DNA of 64,000 nucleotides from the NCBI RefSeq assembly GCF_028532725.1, contig NZ_JAQKGU010000004.1, positions 186,001-250,000 on the forward strand, in the 5' to 3' direction. Each line of letters begins with the position of its first letter. Within the stretch, counting starts at the first letter, position 1. The DNA comes from Desulfovibrio sp. Fe33. Lineage in GTDB: Bacteria > Desulfobacterota > Desulfovibrionia > Desulfovibrionales > Desulfovibrionaceae. Of the stretch, positions 41,825 to 51,380 are shown piece after piece. Position numbers and translations under genes: made by a program. The notes beneath the pieces were generated by a model. The model was given only the letters and a program-made list of their open reading frames with translations, made no database searches and was not told the DNA's origin.

Positions 41825-44323
41825 ATGAACCCGATAAAACAACTTTGTACCGATGAGGCCGGAAAAGCCAACGTGCTGCAAGGCAACATCGCCTTTGCCG
41901 TGGGGTGTGTCCGTTCCGGCATACACGCCGTCGACGGCTACCCCGGGACCCCGTCCACCGAGGTCATAGACAAGGGCTTGAGCAACGTGCAGGACATGAT
42001 AACCGTGGGCTGGTCCGTCAGCGAAGCGGTCGCGGCCTCCGTGGCGCACGGGCATTCCCTGGCCGGTGAGGACTGCGTCGTCACGATGAAGATTCCCGGA
42101 CTGTTCCAGGCCGGCGACCCGTTTTCGAGCGCCGCGTTCTTCAACGGTGAAAGAGGGGCGCTCGTGTATTATCTGGCGTCCGATTTCACCCCGAGTTCCA
42201 CCCAGCACCTGGTGGACCCCCGTCCCTTCATCAAAAGCTGCTTCACTCCCATTTTCGAGCCGCGCAATCATCAGGAAATGCATGAAGCGGCTGAAATAGC
42301 GGCGGATGTAAGCCGCAAGTACAAGACTCCTTGCGTCATTCTGGCCAGCGGGACCCTTTGCCATTCCGAAGGTCTCGTCCGCCTGTCGGACATCCGGAAG
42401 CGCGATCGCGTCCAGGTGGACACGCCGCTCAAAGCGTTCAACACGCTTCCTCCGCTCGCTCGCGGCAACTACGACAAGGTCGTTACCGAGCGAATTCCCG
42501 CCCTTGAGGAAATGGTTGCGAAAAGCGCGCTCAACAAATGGGAGAAGGGCGGCGGCAAGGTCGGCGTCATCACATGCGGTGCCAGTGAAATGATGGTCAG
42601 GGAATTGAAACAGTCGCTTGGGGAGGACATCGACATCCTTTCCCTCGGCTTCACATTCCCCTTGCCGGAGAGCCTGATCCGCGAATTCCACGGCTCCATC
42701 GACGGCGACGTCTACGTGGTGGAAGACGGCTATCGCTATCTGCAAGGCGAGCTGGAACGCATGGGACTGAAGGTGAAAGGGAAGAAGAGCGACGAGACGC
42801 TTACCGAGTGGACCCCGAGCTCCGTGGCGGGGCTCATGGGATACTGCCTGGAAAAGCCCATGGCCGCCAAGATCGCGCCCCTTGGCCGACCGCCCATGAT
42901 CTGCGCCGGGTGTCCGTACCGTCTGTTCGGGGAAACCGTCCGCCAGATGAGGGCGAAAGGCCATATAGAGGCCGTGTTCGGCGACATCGGCTGCAACACC
43001 TTGCTCTACTTCATGGACGCTCTGGACACCAACGTGGCCATGGGCGCATCCGAAGGCAACCGCATGGGGTTTGTCCAAGCCGATCCCGGCAAGGCTGCAA
43101 AGTGCATTTCCCTTTTGGGCGACGGCACGGAGTGTCATTCCGGCATGGATGCGACCCGGAACACGGTTTTTCGCAAAGTCCCCGGCGTGAAGGTCATTCT
43201 CGACAATTACTGGACCGCCATGACGGGCGGGCAGCCCGGACCTACCTCTCCAGTCAATTTGGCGGGAGATGAGAACGTCTTCGATCTGCAAGCTTCCCTG
43301 GCGGCCCATGGCGCAACCGTCATGACGGTCAGCGGCTATGACCGCAAGGGCATTCGCAAGGGCCTGAAAGAGGCCCTCGCCCTGGCCGAGGAGGGTAAAT
43401 TCGTGACCCTGGTCGTTACAGGGGCCTGCATCCGCAAGGTTCCCAAATCGGCCTGGGGCGTGAAAATGACCGTAGACGCGGACAAGTGCAAACGGTGCGG
43501 CATGTGTCAGATCTGCCCCGGCATCACCGCGGACAAGGATGGTTTGCCCTCCTTCAACAACCTCTGTTCCGGTTGCGTGAGCCAAAACGCCGCCTGCGGT
43601 CAGATGTGTCCTGTTGGAGCCATCTCCGTGGCCGAGCCGGTCAAGGCCGAAGCTGCCGTCCGCGTGGAGCTCCCCGAAGCTCCCGAAGAAATCGCCATGC
43701 CGAAAGCCGGTTCCTATGCAATGCCGGAAAAAATAGCCGTGGCCATCCGCGGCGTCGGCGGCCAGGGCAACCTGTTCTTCGGCAAGGCCCTGACGCAGTT
43801 CGCCTTTCTGGCGGGATACGGCGACACCAATGTCATCAAGGGCGAGACGCACGGCATGGCCCAGATGGGCGGTCCCGTCATCTCCACCTTCAGTTGCGGC
43901 AAGGTCGTTTCGCCCGTCCTGCTGCCCGGGACCGTCGACTGCCTTGTCTCCATGGAGATGAGCGAAGTGCTGCGCCCCGGGTTCGTGGACATGCTGCGTC
44001 CCGGCGGCACGGTGCTGATGGCGGAGACGCGGGTTCTGCCCTATGGCGTGGACGAATCCGCCTACCCGACACGCGAGGCCATTGCCGACGAGCTCAAGGC
44101 GTACAACGTTATCATCGTGGATGTGCTCAAGGCGGCGCTGGAATTGGGCGACGCCACCGGCCGCATCGCCAACGTAATCATGATGGGCGCTTTGTCGACG
44201 CTGTCGCCGTTCAATGGATTCCCGGAAGGACTGTGGCTTCAGGCTCTCAAGAATATCAGCCCGAAACCGGCCATCTGGACCGCCAACCACGCGGCGTTCA
44301 AGGCGGGGACGAGGCTTCTTTAA
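41825..44323 (+). CDS. indolepyruvate:ferredoxin oxidoreductase, fused alpha-beta chain
   Basis: 832 residues. Residues 1-370 hold the pyrimidine-type domain (VDGYPGTPSTEVIDKGLS), 370-545 the thiamine diphosphate domain (MICAGCPYRLFG, GDIGCNT, and GDG-N motif LLGDGTECHSGMDA), 555-610 a 2[4Fe-4S] domain (CKRCGMCQICP and CSGCVSQNAACGQMCP), and 640-832 the gamma/IorB domain (AVAIRGVGGQGNLFFGKAL). IorA and IorB are usually separate. It oxidises aryl or branched 2-oxoacids to acyl-CoA and reduces ferredoxin. It is directly followed by an ADP-forming acyl-CoA synthetase. Confidence 0.93.
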   Translation: MNPIKQLCTDEAGKANVLQGNIAFAVGCVRSGIHAVDGYPGTPSTEVIDKGLSNVQDMITVGWSVSEAVAASVAHGHSLAGEDCVVTMKIPGLFQAGDPFSSAAFFNGERGALVYYLASDFTPSSTQHLVDPRPFIKSCFTPIFEPRNHQEMHEAAEIAADVSRKYKTPCVILASGTLCHSEGLVRLSDIRKRDRVQVDTPLKAFNTLPPLARGNYDKVVTERIPALEEMVAKSALNKWEKGGGKVGVITCGASEMMVRELKQSLGEDIDILSLGFTFPLPESLIREFHGSIDGDVYVVEDGYRYLQGELERMGLKVKGKKSDETLTEWTPSSVAGLMGYCLEKPMAAKIAPLGRPPMICAGCPYRLFGETVRQMRAKGHIEAVFGDIGCNTLLYFMDALDTNVAMGASEGNRMGFVQADPGKAAKCISLLGDGTECHSGMDATRNTVFRKVPGVKVILDNYWTAMTGGQPGPTSPVNLAGDENVFDLQASLAAHGATVMTVSGYDRKGIRKGLKEALALAEEGKFVTLVVTGACIRKVPKSAWGVKMTVDADKCKRCGMCQICPGITADKDGLPSFNNLCSGCVSQNAACGQMCPVGAISVAEPVKAEAAVRVELPEAPEEIAMPKAGSYAMPEKIAVAIRGVGGQGNLFFGKALTQFAFLAGYGDTNVIKGETHGMAQMGGPVISTFSCGKVVSPVLLPGTVDCLVSMEMSEVLRPGFVDMLRPGGTVLMAETRVLPYGVDESAYPTREAIADELKAYNVIIVDVLKAALELGDATGRIANVIMMGALSTLSPFNGFPEGLWLQALKNISPKPAIWTANHAAFKAGTRLL

Positions 44324-44332
44324 CTCCCTTTC

Positions 44333-44359
44333 TGCGGCCGGGGCCACGCCCCGGCCGCA
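44333..44359 (+). other. intercistronic 12-bp hairpin without T tract
   Basis: TGCGGCCGGGGC-CAC-GCCCCGGCCGCA between the IOR and acyl-CoA synthetase genes; likely an mRNA stability or processing element rather than a terminator. Confidence 0.6.
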
Positions 44360-44411
44360 TGTATTTCATGCACTCGCACCGTGAAGAATGAACAACCAAA
44401 AAGGTTTCACC

Positions 44412-46823
44412 ATGGAATTACAGAATAGCGTCTCCATCGACTTTGACGCCATTACCGGCCTTTTCCGCTCCGCCAGAGAGGAAGGCCGCGACTATCTCCT
44501 TGAATACGAAGTATACAACCTGCTGGGCCGGTCGGGGGCGGAAACGCCTCCCAAGTGCATCCTGCTTCCCCGCGGAGCGCGTTCGTCCGATGACGAATTG
44601 AACGCTTTGCCCGGTGAGAAGGTCGTTCTCAAGATCGTTTCTCCTACCATCATCCACAAGACCGAGGTCGGCGGCGTCCGCATTGTTCCCAAGAATCCGG
44701 ACAAAATCCGTTCGGCCGTTCGGAGAATGCTGTACGAGGTCCCGGAAAATTACGCGAATATGATAAATCTCGCCCCCGAGCACGCCCCCGCGGAATACCG
44801 GGGACTCGCCGGAGAGGAGTTGGTCGCCGCCATCAGCAGGGACCTCAAGGGCGTGCTCATGGTCCAGTTCATGCCGCCGGACTCCTCGGCGTTCGGCAAT
44901 GAGCTCATTGTCGGCCTGCGCAATACGCGGGAATTCGGCATGGTCGTTTCGGCGGGCCTGGGCGGCACGGATACGGAACTTTATGCCGAACGCTTCCGCA
45001 AGGGGCAGGCCATCGTGGCGGCCTCCTGCGAGTTGATCGACGGCAACGCCTTCTTCGAACTTTTCCGCAAAACCATTTCCTACAGAAAGCTGGCGGGGCT
45101 GACCCGGGGGCAGCGTCGAGTCGTTACGGATGAGCAACTGGTGGAGTGCTTCTCCTCCTTCATTGAAATGGGCCGCCATTATTCCCCGACGAACCCGGAC
45201 GCCGAATTCGTCATCAATGAAATGGAAATCAATCCATACGCCTTCACGGATTTCCTCATGGTTCCCTTGGACGGTATGTGCAAGTTCGGGACTCCCCGCG
45301 CGCGGGAAAACCAACGTCCCATCGCCAAGATCGACAATCTGCTGCACCCGAAAAAGATAGGCCTGATCGGCGCTTCCACCAAGCGCAGGAATTTTGGCCG
45401 CATCATTCTCGACAACGTCCTGGCCGAGGGATTCGCCAGGGAGGACATCTTCCTGCTTAGGGAGGGCGAGGACGAAATCGACGGCGTGAAGTGCTATCCG
45501 AACCTGGAGGCGCTGCCCGAAAAGATGGACATGTTCGTCGTGGCAGTGGGGGCGAATCAGGTGCCGGATTTGGTGGATGAAGTCATTCGTCTGGACGCCG
45601 CCAATGCCGTCATGCTTATCCCTGGCGGCATGGGCGAGACCGAAGAGAGCCGCGAGCGTGCGCAAAAAGTCATCGAGGCCATCGACGAGGCCCACGGGAA
45701 CGGCGACGGCGGCCCGGTTTTTATCGGCGCAAACTGCATGGGCGTGGTTTCCCGTCCCGGCAACTATGACACCTGGTTTATCCCCGAGGAAAAGCTGCCC
45801 AAGGATCGCGAATCCACATATCGGCGCGCCGCGTTGGTGTCCCAGTCCGGCGCATTCATGCTGCATCGTTCTTCCCAGTGCCCGGAACTGAACCCCGCCT
45901 ACATGATTTCCATGGGCAATCAGACCGACTTGACGCTGGGGGACATGGTCAAACACTTCAAGGATTCCGAAGAAGTGGATGTTATCGCCGTCTACGCTGA
46001 GGGATTCAACGATCTCGATGGGTTGGAATTTTGCACAGCAGTGCGGGAAGCCGTGCTGGCGGGCAAGGAGGTGGTTTTCTACAAGGCGGGGCGCACCCCC
46101 GAGGGTAAAACCGCGACCTCCGGACATACTGCCTCGCTGGCCGGTGATTACATGGTCTGCGAATCATGCGTACGGCAGGCCGGCGCGATTGTGGCCCGCA
46201 ATTTCACGGAATTCCAGGACCTCTTCCTGCTGGCGGAGAACATGGCCGGTAAGCGCATCAACGGCAATCGTCTTGCGGCCGTATCCGGCGCGGGATTCGA
46301 AACCGTCGGCATGGCGGACTCCATTCAATCCGACGACTATCAGATGCAGTTGGCTTCGTTTTCCGAGGAGTCTCATCGAAAGATCACGGCGATCCTGGAC
46401 GCCAAGAGGCTGTCCGGGCTTGTCACCGTACACAATCCTCTGGACATCAATCCTTCGGCCGACGACGAGGCCCATGCCGAGATTGCCGACATCCTCGCGC
46501 ATGACGAGGGCGTCGATGCCGTCGTCATCGGGCTTGATCCGCTTTCCCCGGCCATGCACACGCTGTTGGAGACGGATGTCCCGGCCTTCGACATGAAGGC
46601 GGAAGACGGCATTGTGCCGCGCCTGGCTGAAATAGTCGGCCGCTGCGACAAGCCCGTTATCGGCGTCATAGACGGCGGCAGACTGTATGACCCCATGCGC
46701 GACGCGCTGAACAACAGCGGCGTGCCGATCTTCTCAGTGTGCGACCGAGCCGTGGCGGCATTGTCCCAATATATCGAAGCCCGTCTCTATGCGGAGGCCA
46801 TCCGCATCGGGGTTGGCCGTTAA
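44412..46823 (+). CDS. ADP-forming acyl-CoA synthetase, fused beta-alpha chain
   Basis: 803 residues. The ATP-grasp/beta part comes first (SPTIIHKTEVGGVR at about 78-90, EMEINPYAFTDFL near 272), then the CoA-binding alpha part (KIGLIGASTKRRNFG from 315) and the phospho-His block TSGHTASLAGDY (His572). It converts acyl-CoA, ADP and phosphate to acid, CoA and ATP, closing the route after IOR. AAGG seven bases before the ATG at 44412 favours this start over the upstream ATG at 44388. The acid formed depends on the IOR substrate and is unknown. Confidence 0.92.
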   Translation: MELQNSVSIDFDAITGLFRSAREEGRDYLLEYEVYNLLGRSGAETPPKCILLPRGARSSDDELNALPGEKVVLKIVSPTIIHKTEVGGVRIVPKNPDKIRSAVRRMLYEVPENYANMINLAPEHAPAEYRGLAGEELVAAISRDLKGVLMVQFMPPDSSAFGNELIVGLRNTREFGMVVSAGLGGTDTELYAERFRKGQAIVAASCELIDGNAFFELFRKTISYRKLAGLTRGQRRVVTDEQLVECFSSFIEMGRHYSPTNPDAEFVINEMEINPYAFTDFLMVPLDGMCKFGTPRARENQRPIAKIDNLLHPKKIGLIGASTKRRNFGRIILDNVLAEGFAREDIFLLREGEDEIDGVKCYPNLEALPEKMDMFVVAVGANQVPDLVDEVIRLDAANAVMLIPGGMGETEESRERAQKVIEAIDEAHGNGDGGPVFIGANCMGVVSRPGNYDTWFIPEEKLPKDRESTYRRAALVSQSGAFMLHRSSQCPELNPAYMISMGNQTDLTLGDMVKHFKDSEEVDVIAVYAEGFNDLDGLEFCTAVREAVLAGKEVVFYKAGRTPEGKTATSGHTASLAGDYMVCESCVRQAGAIVARNFTEFQDLFLLAENMAGKRINGNRLAAVSGAGFETVGMADSIQSDDYQMQLASFSEESHRKITAILDAKRLSGLVTVHNPLDINPSADDEAHAEIADILAHDEGVDAVVIGLDPLSPAMHTLLETDVPAFDMKAEDGIVPRLAEIVGRCDKPVIGVIDGGRLYDPMRDALNNSGVPIFSVCDRAVAALSQYIEARLYAEAIRIGVGR

Positions 46824-46832
46824 TCGTCACCG

Positions 46833-46857
46833 GGGCGGCGGACAGTCTCCGCCGCCC
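46833..46857 (+). other. hairpin between acyl-CoA synthetase and membrane-protein genes
   Basis: GGGCGGCGGA and TCCGCCGCCC pair around a five-base loop without a T tract; a second intercistronic stem in the same cluster. Confidence 0.55.
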
Positions 46858-46877
46858 TCCAAAAGCATATCCTCATC

Positions 46878-47582
46878 ATGAAACGATCAGATATTATTGT
46901 TGCGGCAGCCGTTGTCGGCGTTCTCGCCTTTATGGGGCTGGTTCCCGGCGCGCTCGACATCTTTGCCTCTTTGAGCAGGCGCTACGGGTACGGCATGAGC
47001 TTCGTGAAGTTCGCCATACTGGCGACTTTCGGCGAATGCCTCGCCCTGCGCCTTACAACCGGCCGATACAGCAAGCCCGGGTTCGGGCTCCTTCCTAAAA
47101 TGATCGTATGGGGAGGGCTGGGCATGTGCATCAACGCGGCCTTCACCATATTCACCGCGGGAACGCCCCATGTTCTCGCCTCGTTCGGGCTTTTACCGAG
47201 CGTCGACGGCTTGTCCTCCGGATCGCTGGGAACGAAGGCGGCCACTGCGTTCACCATCAGTTGCTTCACCAACATCATCTTCGCCCCCTGGATGATGACG
47301 TTGCACAAGATCACCGACACCCACATCCACGACACCGGCGGCACGCTCGCCGGTGCCCTGTCGCCCGTCGACATGGCGGGAATTCTCCAAAGGATGGATT
47401 GGGGGGTAATGTGGGGATTCGTTTTCAAGAAGACGATCCCGTTCTTCTGGATTCCCGCCCACACGATCACTTTCATGCTCCCCGCCGAGTTCCGCATTCT
47501 GTTTGCGGCCCTGCTGGGCATCGCCCTGGGCCTGATTCTCGCTTTCGCTGGCAGCAAGACGCCGGTTCGTGCGCGGGCATAG
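46878..47582 (+). CDS. integral membrane protein, Mpv17/PMP22-like pattern, unknown
   Basis: 234 residues with about four to five membrane segments. MKRSDIIVAAAVVGVLAFMG starts it. The C-terminal pattern FFWIPAHTITFMLPAEFRILFAALLGIALGLI (about 185-215) resembles the conserved end of Mpv17-like proteins; the first half with FGECLALRLTTGRY is family-specific. It is the last gene of the catabolic cluster, so a role in membrane transport of the cluster's substrate or product is possible, but no function is shown. Confidence 0.65.
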   Translation: MKRSDIIVAAAVVGVLAFMGLVPGALDIFASLSRRYGYGMSFVKFAILATFGECLALRLTTGRYSKPGFGLLPKMIVWGGLGMCINAAFTIFTAGTPHVLASFGLLPSVDGLSSGSLGTKAATAFTISCFTNIIFAPWMMTLHKITDTHIHDTGGTLAGALSPVDMAGILQRMDWGVMWGFVFKKTIPFFWIPAHTITFMLPAEFRILFAALLGIALGLILAFAGSKTPVRARA

Positions 47583-47773
47583 CGCTTGGCGGCGGCTTCA
47601 TGAGTCTGTGAACGCGATCCCGCCGGATCGGCAGCTTTGCACCGGCCATTGGGCGAAGAACAGAACAACTTGGCCCTCGTCGGGCTTGTTCCGTTTGTCT
47701 GAAAAGGAGAGCGGTTGCCATTCCCGAACGGGAAAGAGAAAAACAGGACCGGAACGTTTTCGTTTCTGTCGCA

Positions 47774-47806
47774 GAAAAGCAGTTAGGCCGGGCAACCGGC
47801 CTAACT
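47774..47806 (-). terminator. terminator downstream of the tRNA-Leu gene
   Basis: GTTAGGCCGG and CCGGCCTAAC form a perfect 10-bp stem with a four-base loop, 14 bases past the tRNA 3' end on the minus strand, followed by TGCTTTTCT. Confidence 0.75.
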
Positions 47807-47818
47807 TGTTATGAAAAA

Positions 47819-47905
47819 TGGTACCGGAGGAGGGGGTTGAACCCTCACGATCCTAAGGATCTCGGGATTTTAAGTCCCGTGTGTCTGCCATTCCACCACT
47901 CCGGC
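47819..47905 (-). tRNA. tRNA-Leu (anticodon UAA)
   Basis: On the minus strand the acceptor stem GCCGGAG pairs with CTCCGGT and CCA is encoded. The D arm (GGTGGAATGGCAGACAC), an anticodon stem CGGGA/TCCCG around loop CTTAAAA with TAA at the anticodon, a long variable arm of the class II type, and GGTTCAACCCC as T loop are all present. 87 bases in total. Confidence 0.95.
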
Positions 47906-48165
47906 ATATGGTCGGTATCCGCTCGGGGAAGGAAAATGCGAACCGGCCGGTTCAAGGACCGGCTTGTTTCGCCTATCGGATTTTCCCCCGGCGCGAGGTA
48001 GTTTCAGTATCGTGCAATCCTGCGGCGAGTCAATGCTTTTGGCCGTTTGTGGCCGGGCGGCGAGGCGAAGGGCGGCGTCGGCTTTATCGATGGGATGGAT
48101 TGGAGTATTCTGTCCTCTCACAGGAGCGGGGAAATCCCGGCCGACAGCCGCAAACGGAGCGTGAT

Positions 48166-49482
48166 ATGGTCGTGAAGGACAACAAAATGGGCCTGTGGGG
48201 AGCGGTCTCCATCGGAGTGGGAGGCATGGTGGGCGGCGGCATATTCGCCGTGCTGGGATTGAGCGTGCAATTGGCGGGCGGCGGCACACCCGTCGCTTTC
48301 GCGCTGGCCGGACTGGTCGCCCTCGTCACCGCCTCCTCCTATGCGCGGCTGTCCGTGCGATACGCCGGGGCGGGCGGAACCGTGGTCTTCCTGGATCGGA
48401 TTTTCGGCAACTCCATGCATGTGGGCGCGCTCAATGTGCTGCTGTGGTTTTCCTATGTCGTCATGCTCGCCCTCTATGCCCACGCCTTTGGCTCATACGG
48501 GGTCGTGTTCTTTCCGGAGAACACCGGTTGGCTGGTGCGGCACGGACTGATATCCCTGGCGATCATCGTGCCCGCAGTCCTGAATTTGACCAGCGCCAAA
48601 GTGGTCGGCAAGGCCGAGACCTACGTGGTGGTCGTCAAGATATCCATTTTGCTTTTCTTCCTGGCAGTCGGCGTCAAGGGCGTGGAGCCCGCGCGGCTGG
48701 CCCCGGACACCTGGGTTCCGATGCTGCCCCTGGTGGCGGGGGGAATGATTATCTTCGTGGCCTACGAAGGGTTCGAGCTCATTGCCAATACCGGCGCGGA
48801 AATCCGCGATCCCGAGCGGAACCTGCCGCTCGCCTTCTATCTATCCGTGGGCTTCGTGATCCTGCTTTATGTGGCCATCGCCGTCGTGGTGGTGGGCAAC
48901 CTGCCGCTGGACGCCATCGCGGGGGCCCGTGACTACGCCTTGGCGGAAGCGGCCAGGCCGTTCCTGGGACAGACCGGTTTTACCCTCATCGCCGTAGCCG
49001 CGCTTCTGTCCACGTTCAGCGCGATCAACGCGACCCTCTACGGCTCCTCACGGCTTTGCTACACCATAGCCAAGGAAGGGGAACTGCCGGTTCAGCTTGA
49101 ACGGCAGATGTGGGGCGCGCCCGCCGAGGGCCTATTGGTCACGTCCGCGCTCGCCCTCATTCTGGCCAACGTGGGCGATCTTTCTTTTATCTCCACCCTG
49201 GGCAGCGCGGGGTTCCTGTCCGTGTTCGCCGTGGTCAACGCGGCCAATTTCAAGGATGAGGACGCCGGGGCGGGCCGGACTCTGTCCGCCCTGGGCGTAG
49301 TGGCCTGCGCCGCCGCTTTCGGGGCCATGGTTTGGCAGAGCGTCGGCGACGATCCGGCCAATGCCTGGGTGCTGGCCGCGCTCTTCGGCGGCGCGGGCGT
49401 TCTGGAGGTGACCTACCGGACCCTCGGAACGAAGGGGCCGCGCAAGCGCCGCCGGGAAGCCCGGGTTACTCGCACGCTTTGA
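48166..49482 (+). CDS. APC-family amino acid permease
   Basis: 438 residues with about twelve membrane segments. KDNKMGLWGAVSIGVGGMVGGGIFAVLG is the N-terminal APC signature; LIANTGAEIRDPERNLPLAFYLSV has the conserved E-x-RdPxrnlP segment. GGAG seven bases before the ATG at 48166 fixes the start; the longer frame upstream runs over the tRNA gene. It imports or exchanges amino acids. It overlaps the end of the YcaO gene, which is convergent, by 17 bases. Confidence 0.88.
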   Translation: MVVKDNKMGLWGAVSIGVGGMVGGGIFAVLGLSVQLAGGGTPVAFALAGLVALVTASSYARLSVRYAGAGGTVVFLDRIFGNSMHVGALNVLLWFSYVVMLALYAHAFGSYGVVFFPENTGWLVRHGLISLAIIVPAVLNLTSAKVVGKAETYVVVVKISILLFFLAVGVKGVEPARLAPDTWVPMLPLVAGGMIIFVAYEGFELIANTGAEIRDPERNLPLAFYLSVGFVILLYVAIAVVVVGNLPLDAIAGARDYALAEAARPFLGQTGFTLIAVAALLSTFSAINATLYGSSRLCYTIAKEGELPVQLERQMWGAPAEGLLVTSALALILANVGDLSFISTLGSAGFLSVFAVVNAANFKDEDAGAGRTLSALGVVACAAAFGAMVWQSVGDDPANAWVLAALFGGAGVLEVTYRTLGTKGPRKRRREARVTRTL

Positions 49483-51136
49483 GGTAGTTCCGGTACAGCC
49501 TCGGGCTGATCCGCGAATATTGGTCGAAGTCGGATATCAGCTCCAGCCCGGGAACGATGGCCCGGACCACGGGAATGTTCAGGTCCCTGCGGGTCAGGTC
49601 CACGTATGTGGGCCGGTAGCCGTTGGCCAGGAGCGTCTTTTCCAGCACCATCACATCGCCCTCGGCGCTGCCCGTGGACATATCGGGCAGGTCCTCCAGG
49701 TTGCGGACGGGCAATCCTTCCGGCGCGGGGCCGCTCTTGGGGCCGGGGTAGGGGTAGGCCGTTTCGGTCATGGCCGAGATCAGGGCGGACTTGCCGTTCA
49801 GCGAACAGCCGCCGCCCTTGTTTACGTCGCCGTGCTTGCCGAGCACCACGGATTTGTAGCACGGCACGCCCAGTTCGGTGGTCATGTCCATGAACCAGAC
49901 GTCGATGCCGTCCTCATGGTAGTTTTGCAGGAGCGAGCCGATTTCGGGGTCGCAGCTCCGCACGCGAAAACACCGTTTGGGGTCGAAAAGCTGTGTCGCG
50001 TCCGAGTCACGCTCGATGACTTCGGTGAGGGCCGCGGCCTTGGCTTCGAAGAGGGTGTTGCCCGAAGCGAGACCGGTGGAGCCCAGCGCGCTGAACAGGG
50101 TCTGTTCGTCCAGGTTGCAGAACAGGAACACGAATTGGGCCGGAACCAGAATGGGCTCGCCGCCGTGGCCGTGGCCCTCCATCCAGTGGAGTTTCTGGCC
50201 CGCATAGGGCACTTCCAGACGGATGTCGGCGGGGTTGACGGCGGGTGCGTCCAGTTCGTCGAAGGCGGCGAAGGTCAGCGGATACTCGCGGGCGTAGTTC
50301 AGCACTCCCTTGGGGCCGAAACTGGCGTAGGAGGAAAATCGTTCAGCCATTTCCATGGCGTAGGAGGCATCCGCCCGCTCCATGGAAAGCCCGCGTCCGT
50401 AGCAGGTCTGCAAGCCTTGCAGGGAGTTGGACAGGTTGCCGTTGACCGTGCGCGTCTTGACGGACCAGTGGCGAAGTCGGGCCACGGGCGACAGGGAGGC
50501 CCGGTGCTCCATGGCGGGACCCATGAAGGCGTCGGCCTTGTCCAAGGCGGGCAGGGCCGTGTCTATGGTTTCCTGCAACGGCCTGCGGGCCAGGGGCGCG
50601 GGAAGATCGCCGTCCATTTCGGCTCGGATCGTCGCGGCGTTCACCGGCTCGGTCGCGTCCAGCTCCTTCGCGTCGAAAAGCGGCTCGGGCGCGTCTTCCG
50701 GGGTCGGCAGGGGCGCGAGAGTGAAGATGTTGCGGCCGAAGATGCGGGCCCATTCCCTGTGCCGGGGCTGGTCTTCGAGTAGATGGGAACGGATGTGGAT
50801 GGCCGGTGTATGGTCCAGCAAAAACTCGGGATCAACGCCGTCGAACAGGGGCAGGAGCCGGTTCAGCCGCTGGTGGCAGATGCACGCTTCAAACATGACT
50901 GCGGCGACCGCCGGATCGGATTCGCCTTTGTCGCGCATGATTTCCGTAATCATCTTTTCCAGCTTGCGCGGACGGAATTCCTTGAAGCCCTGGAGCACGA
51001 ATTCGTGCATGTAGTCGTCGAAGGGATGGGCGCGGAGGTGGTCGAGCATCTCGTTGTGGCTCAGGTTCACGTCCGGCAGGGCGGCGAACATCCCCACCCC
51101 GAAATCCGTATTCATCATCTGCAATTTGTAGCGCAT
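49466..51136 (-). CDS. stand-alone YcaO-domain protein
   Basis: 556 residues. The C-terminal half is a YcaO (DUF181) domain: GRGLSMERADASYAMEMAERFSSYA (about 247-271) and AALTEVIERDSDA (about 368-380, Glu372, Glu375, Arg376) are the ATP-binding motifs, followed by PTYVDLTRRDLNIPVVRAIVPGLE. The N-terminal ~200 residues are helical and unlike YcaO partners; the family's proline-rich end is absent. YcaO enzymes use ATP to activate a backbone amide (thiazole, thioamide or amidine formation). GGAGGAAG precedes the ATG. It lies in a minus operon after SGNH; no precursor peptide or TfuA is nearby. Confidence 0.86.
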   Translation of the reverse strand: MRYKLQMMNTDFGVGMFAALPDVNLSHNEMLDHLRAHPFDDYMHEFVLQGFKEFRPRKLEKMITEIMRDKGESDPAVAAVMFEACICHQRLNRLLPLFDGVDPEFLLDHTPAIHIRSHLLEDQPRHREWARIFGRNIFTLAPLPTPEDAPEPLFDAKELDATEPVNAATIRAEMDGDLPAPLARRPLQETIDTALPALDKADAFMGPAMEHRASLSPVARLRHWSVKTRTVNGNLSNSLQGLQTCYGRGLSMERADASYAMEMAERFSSYASFGPKGVLNYAREYPLTFAAFDELDAPAVNPADIRLEVPYAGQKLHWMEGHGHGGEPILVPAQFVFLFCNLDEQTLFSALGSTGLASGNTLFEAKAAALTEVIERDSDATQLFDPKRCFRVRSCDPEIGSLLQNYHEDGIDVWFMDMTTELGVPCYKSVVLGKHGDVNKGGGCSLNGKSALISAMTETAYPYPGPKSGPAPEGLPVRNLEDLPDMSTGSAEGDVMVLEKTLLANGYRPTYVDLTRRDLNIPVVRAIVPGLELISDFDQYSRISPRLYRNYLKACE

Positions 51137-51288
51137 GGGCTTCCTCCGGTTTCCCGCTTCGTTTTTCGCCGCCGTTCCCGTGAGAAGGAGGGGCGCACAG
51201 GGCAAGGCGCTACGCTATGGCATTCCTCGATGGAGTACAAGGGCCGTTCCGGCGGGGGGATACATGAAGCGGCCGGGAAAGACGCCCC

Positions 51289-51334
51289 CTTCCCGGTCCA
51301 TGGTCATCGAAGCGCGCGACCATGGACCGGGAAG
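51289..51334. repeat. perfect 17-bp inverted repeat
   Basis: CTTCCCGGTCCATGGTC (51289-51305) and its exact reverse complement (51318-51334) flank a 12-base loop, in the 244-base space between the SGNH and YcaO genes. No T tract follows on either strand. Confidence 0.85.
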
Positions 51335-51380
51335 AAATTGTCTTGACGATGCGGAAATGGAAACGGGCGGAGAAGTCCGC

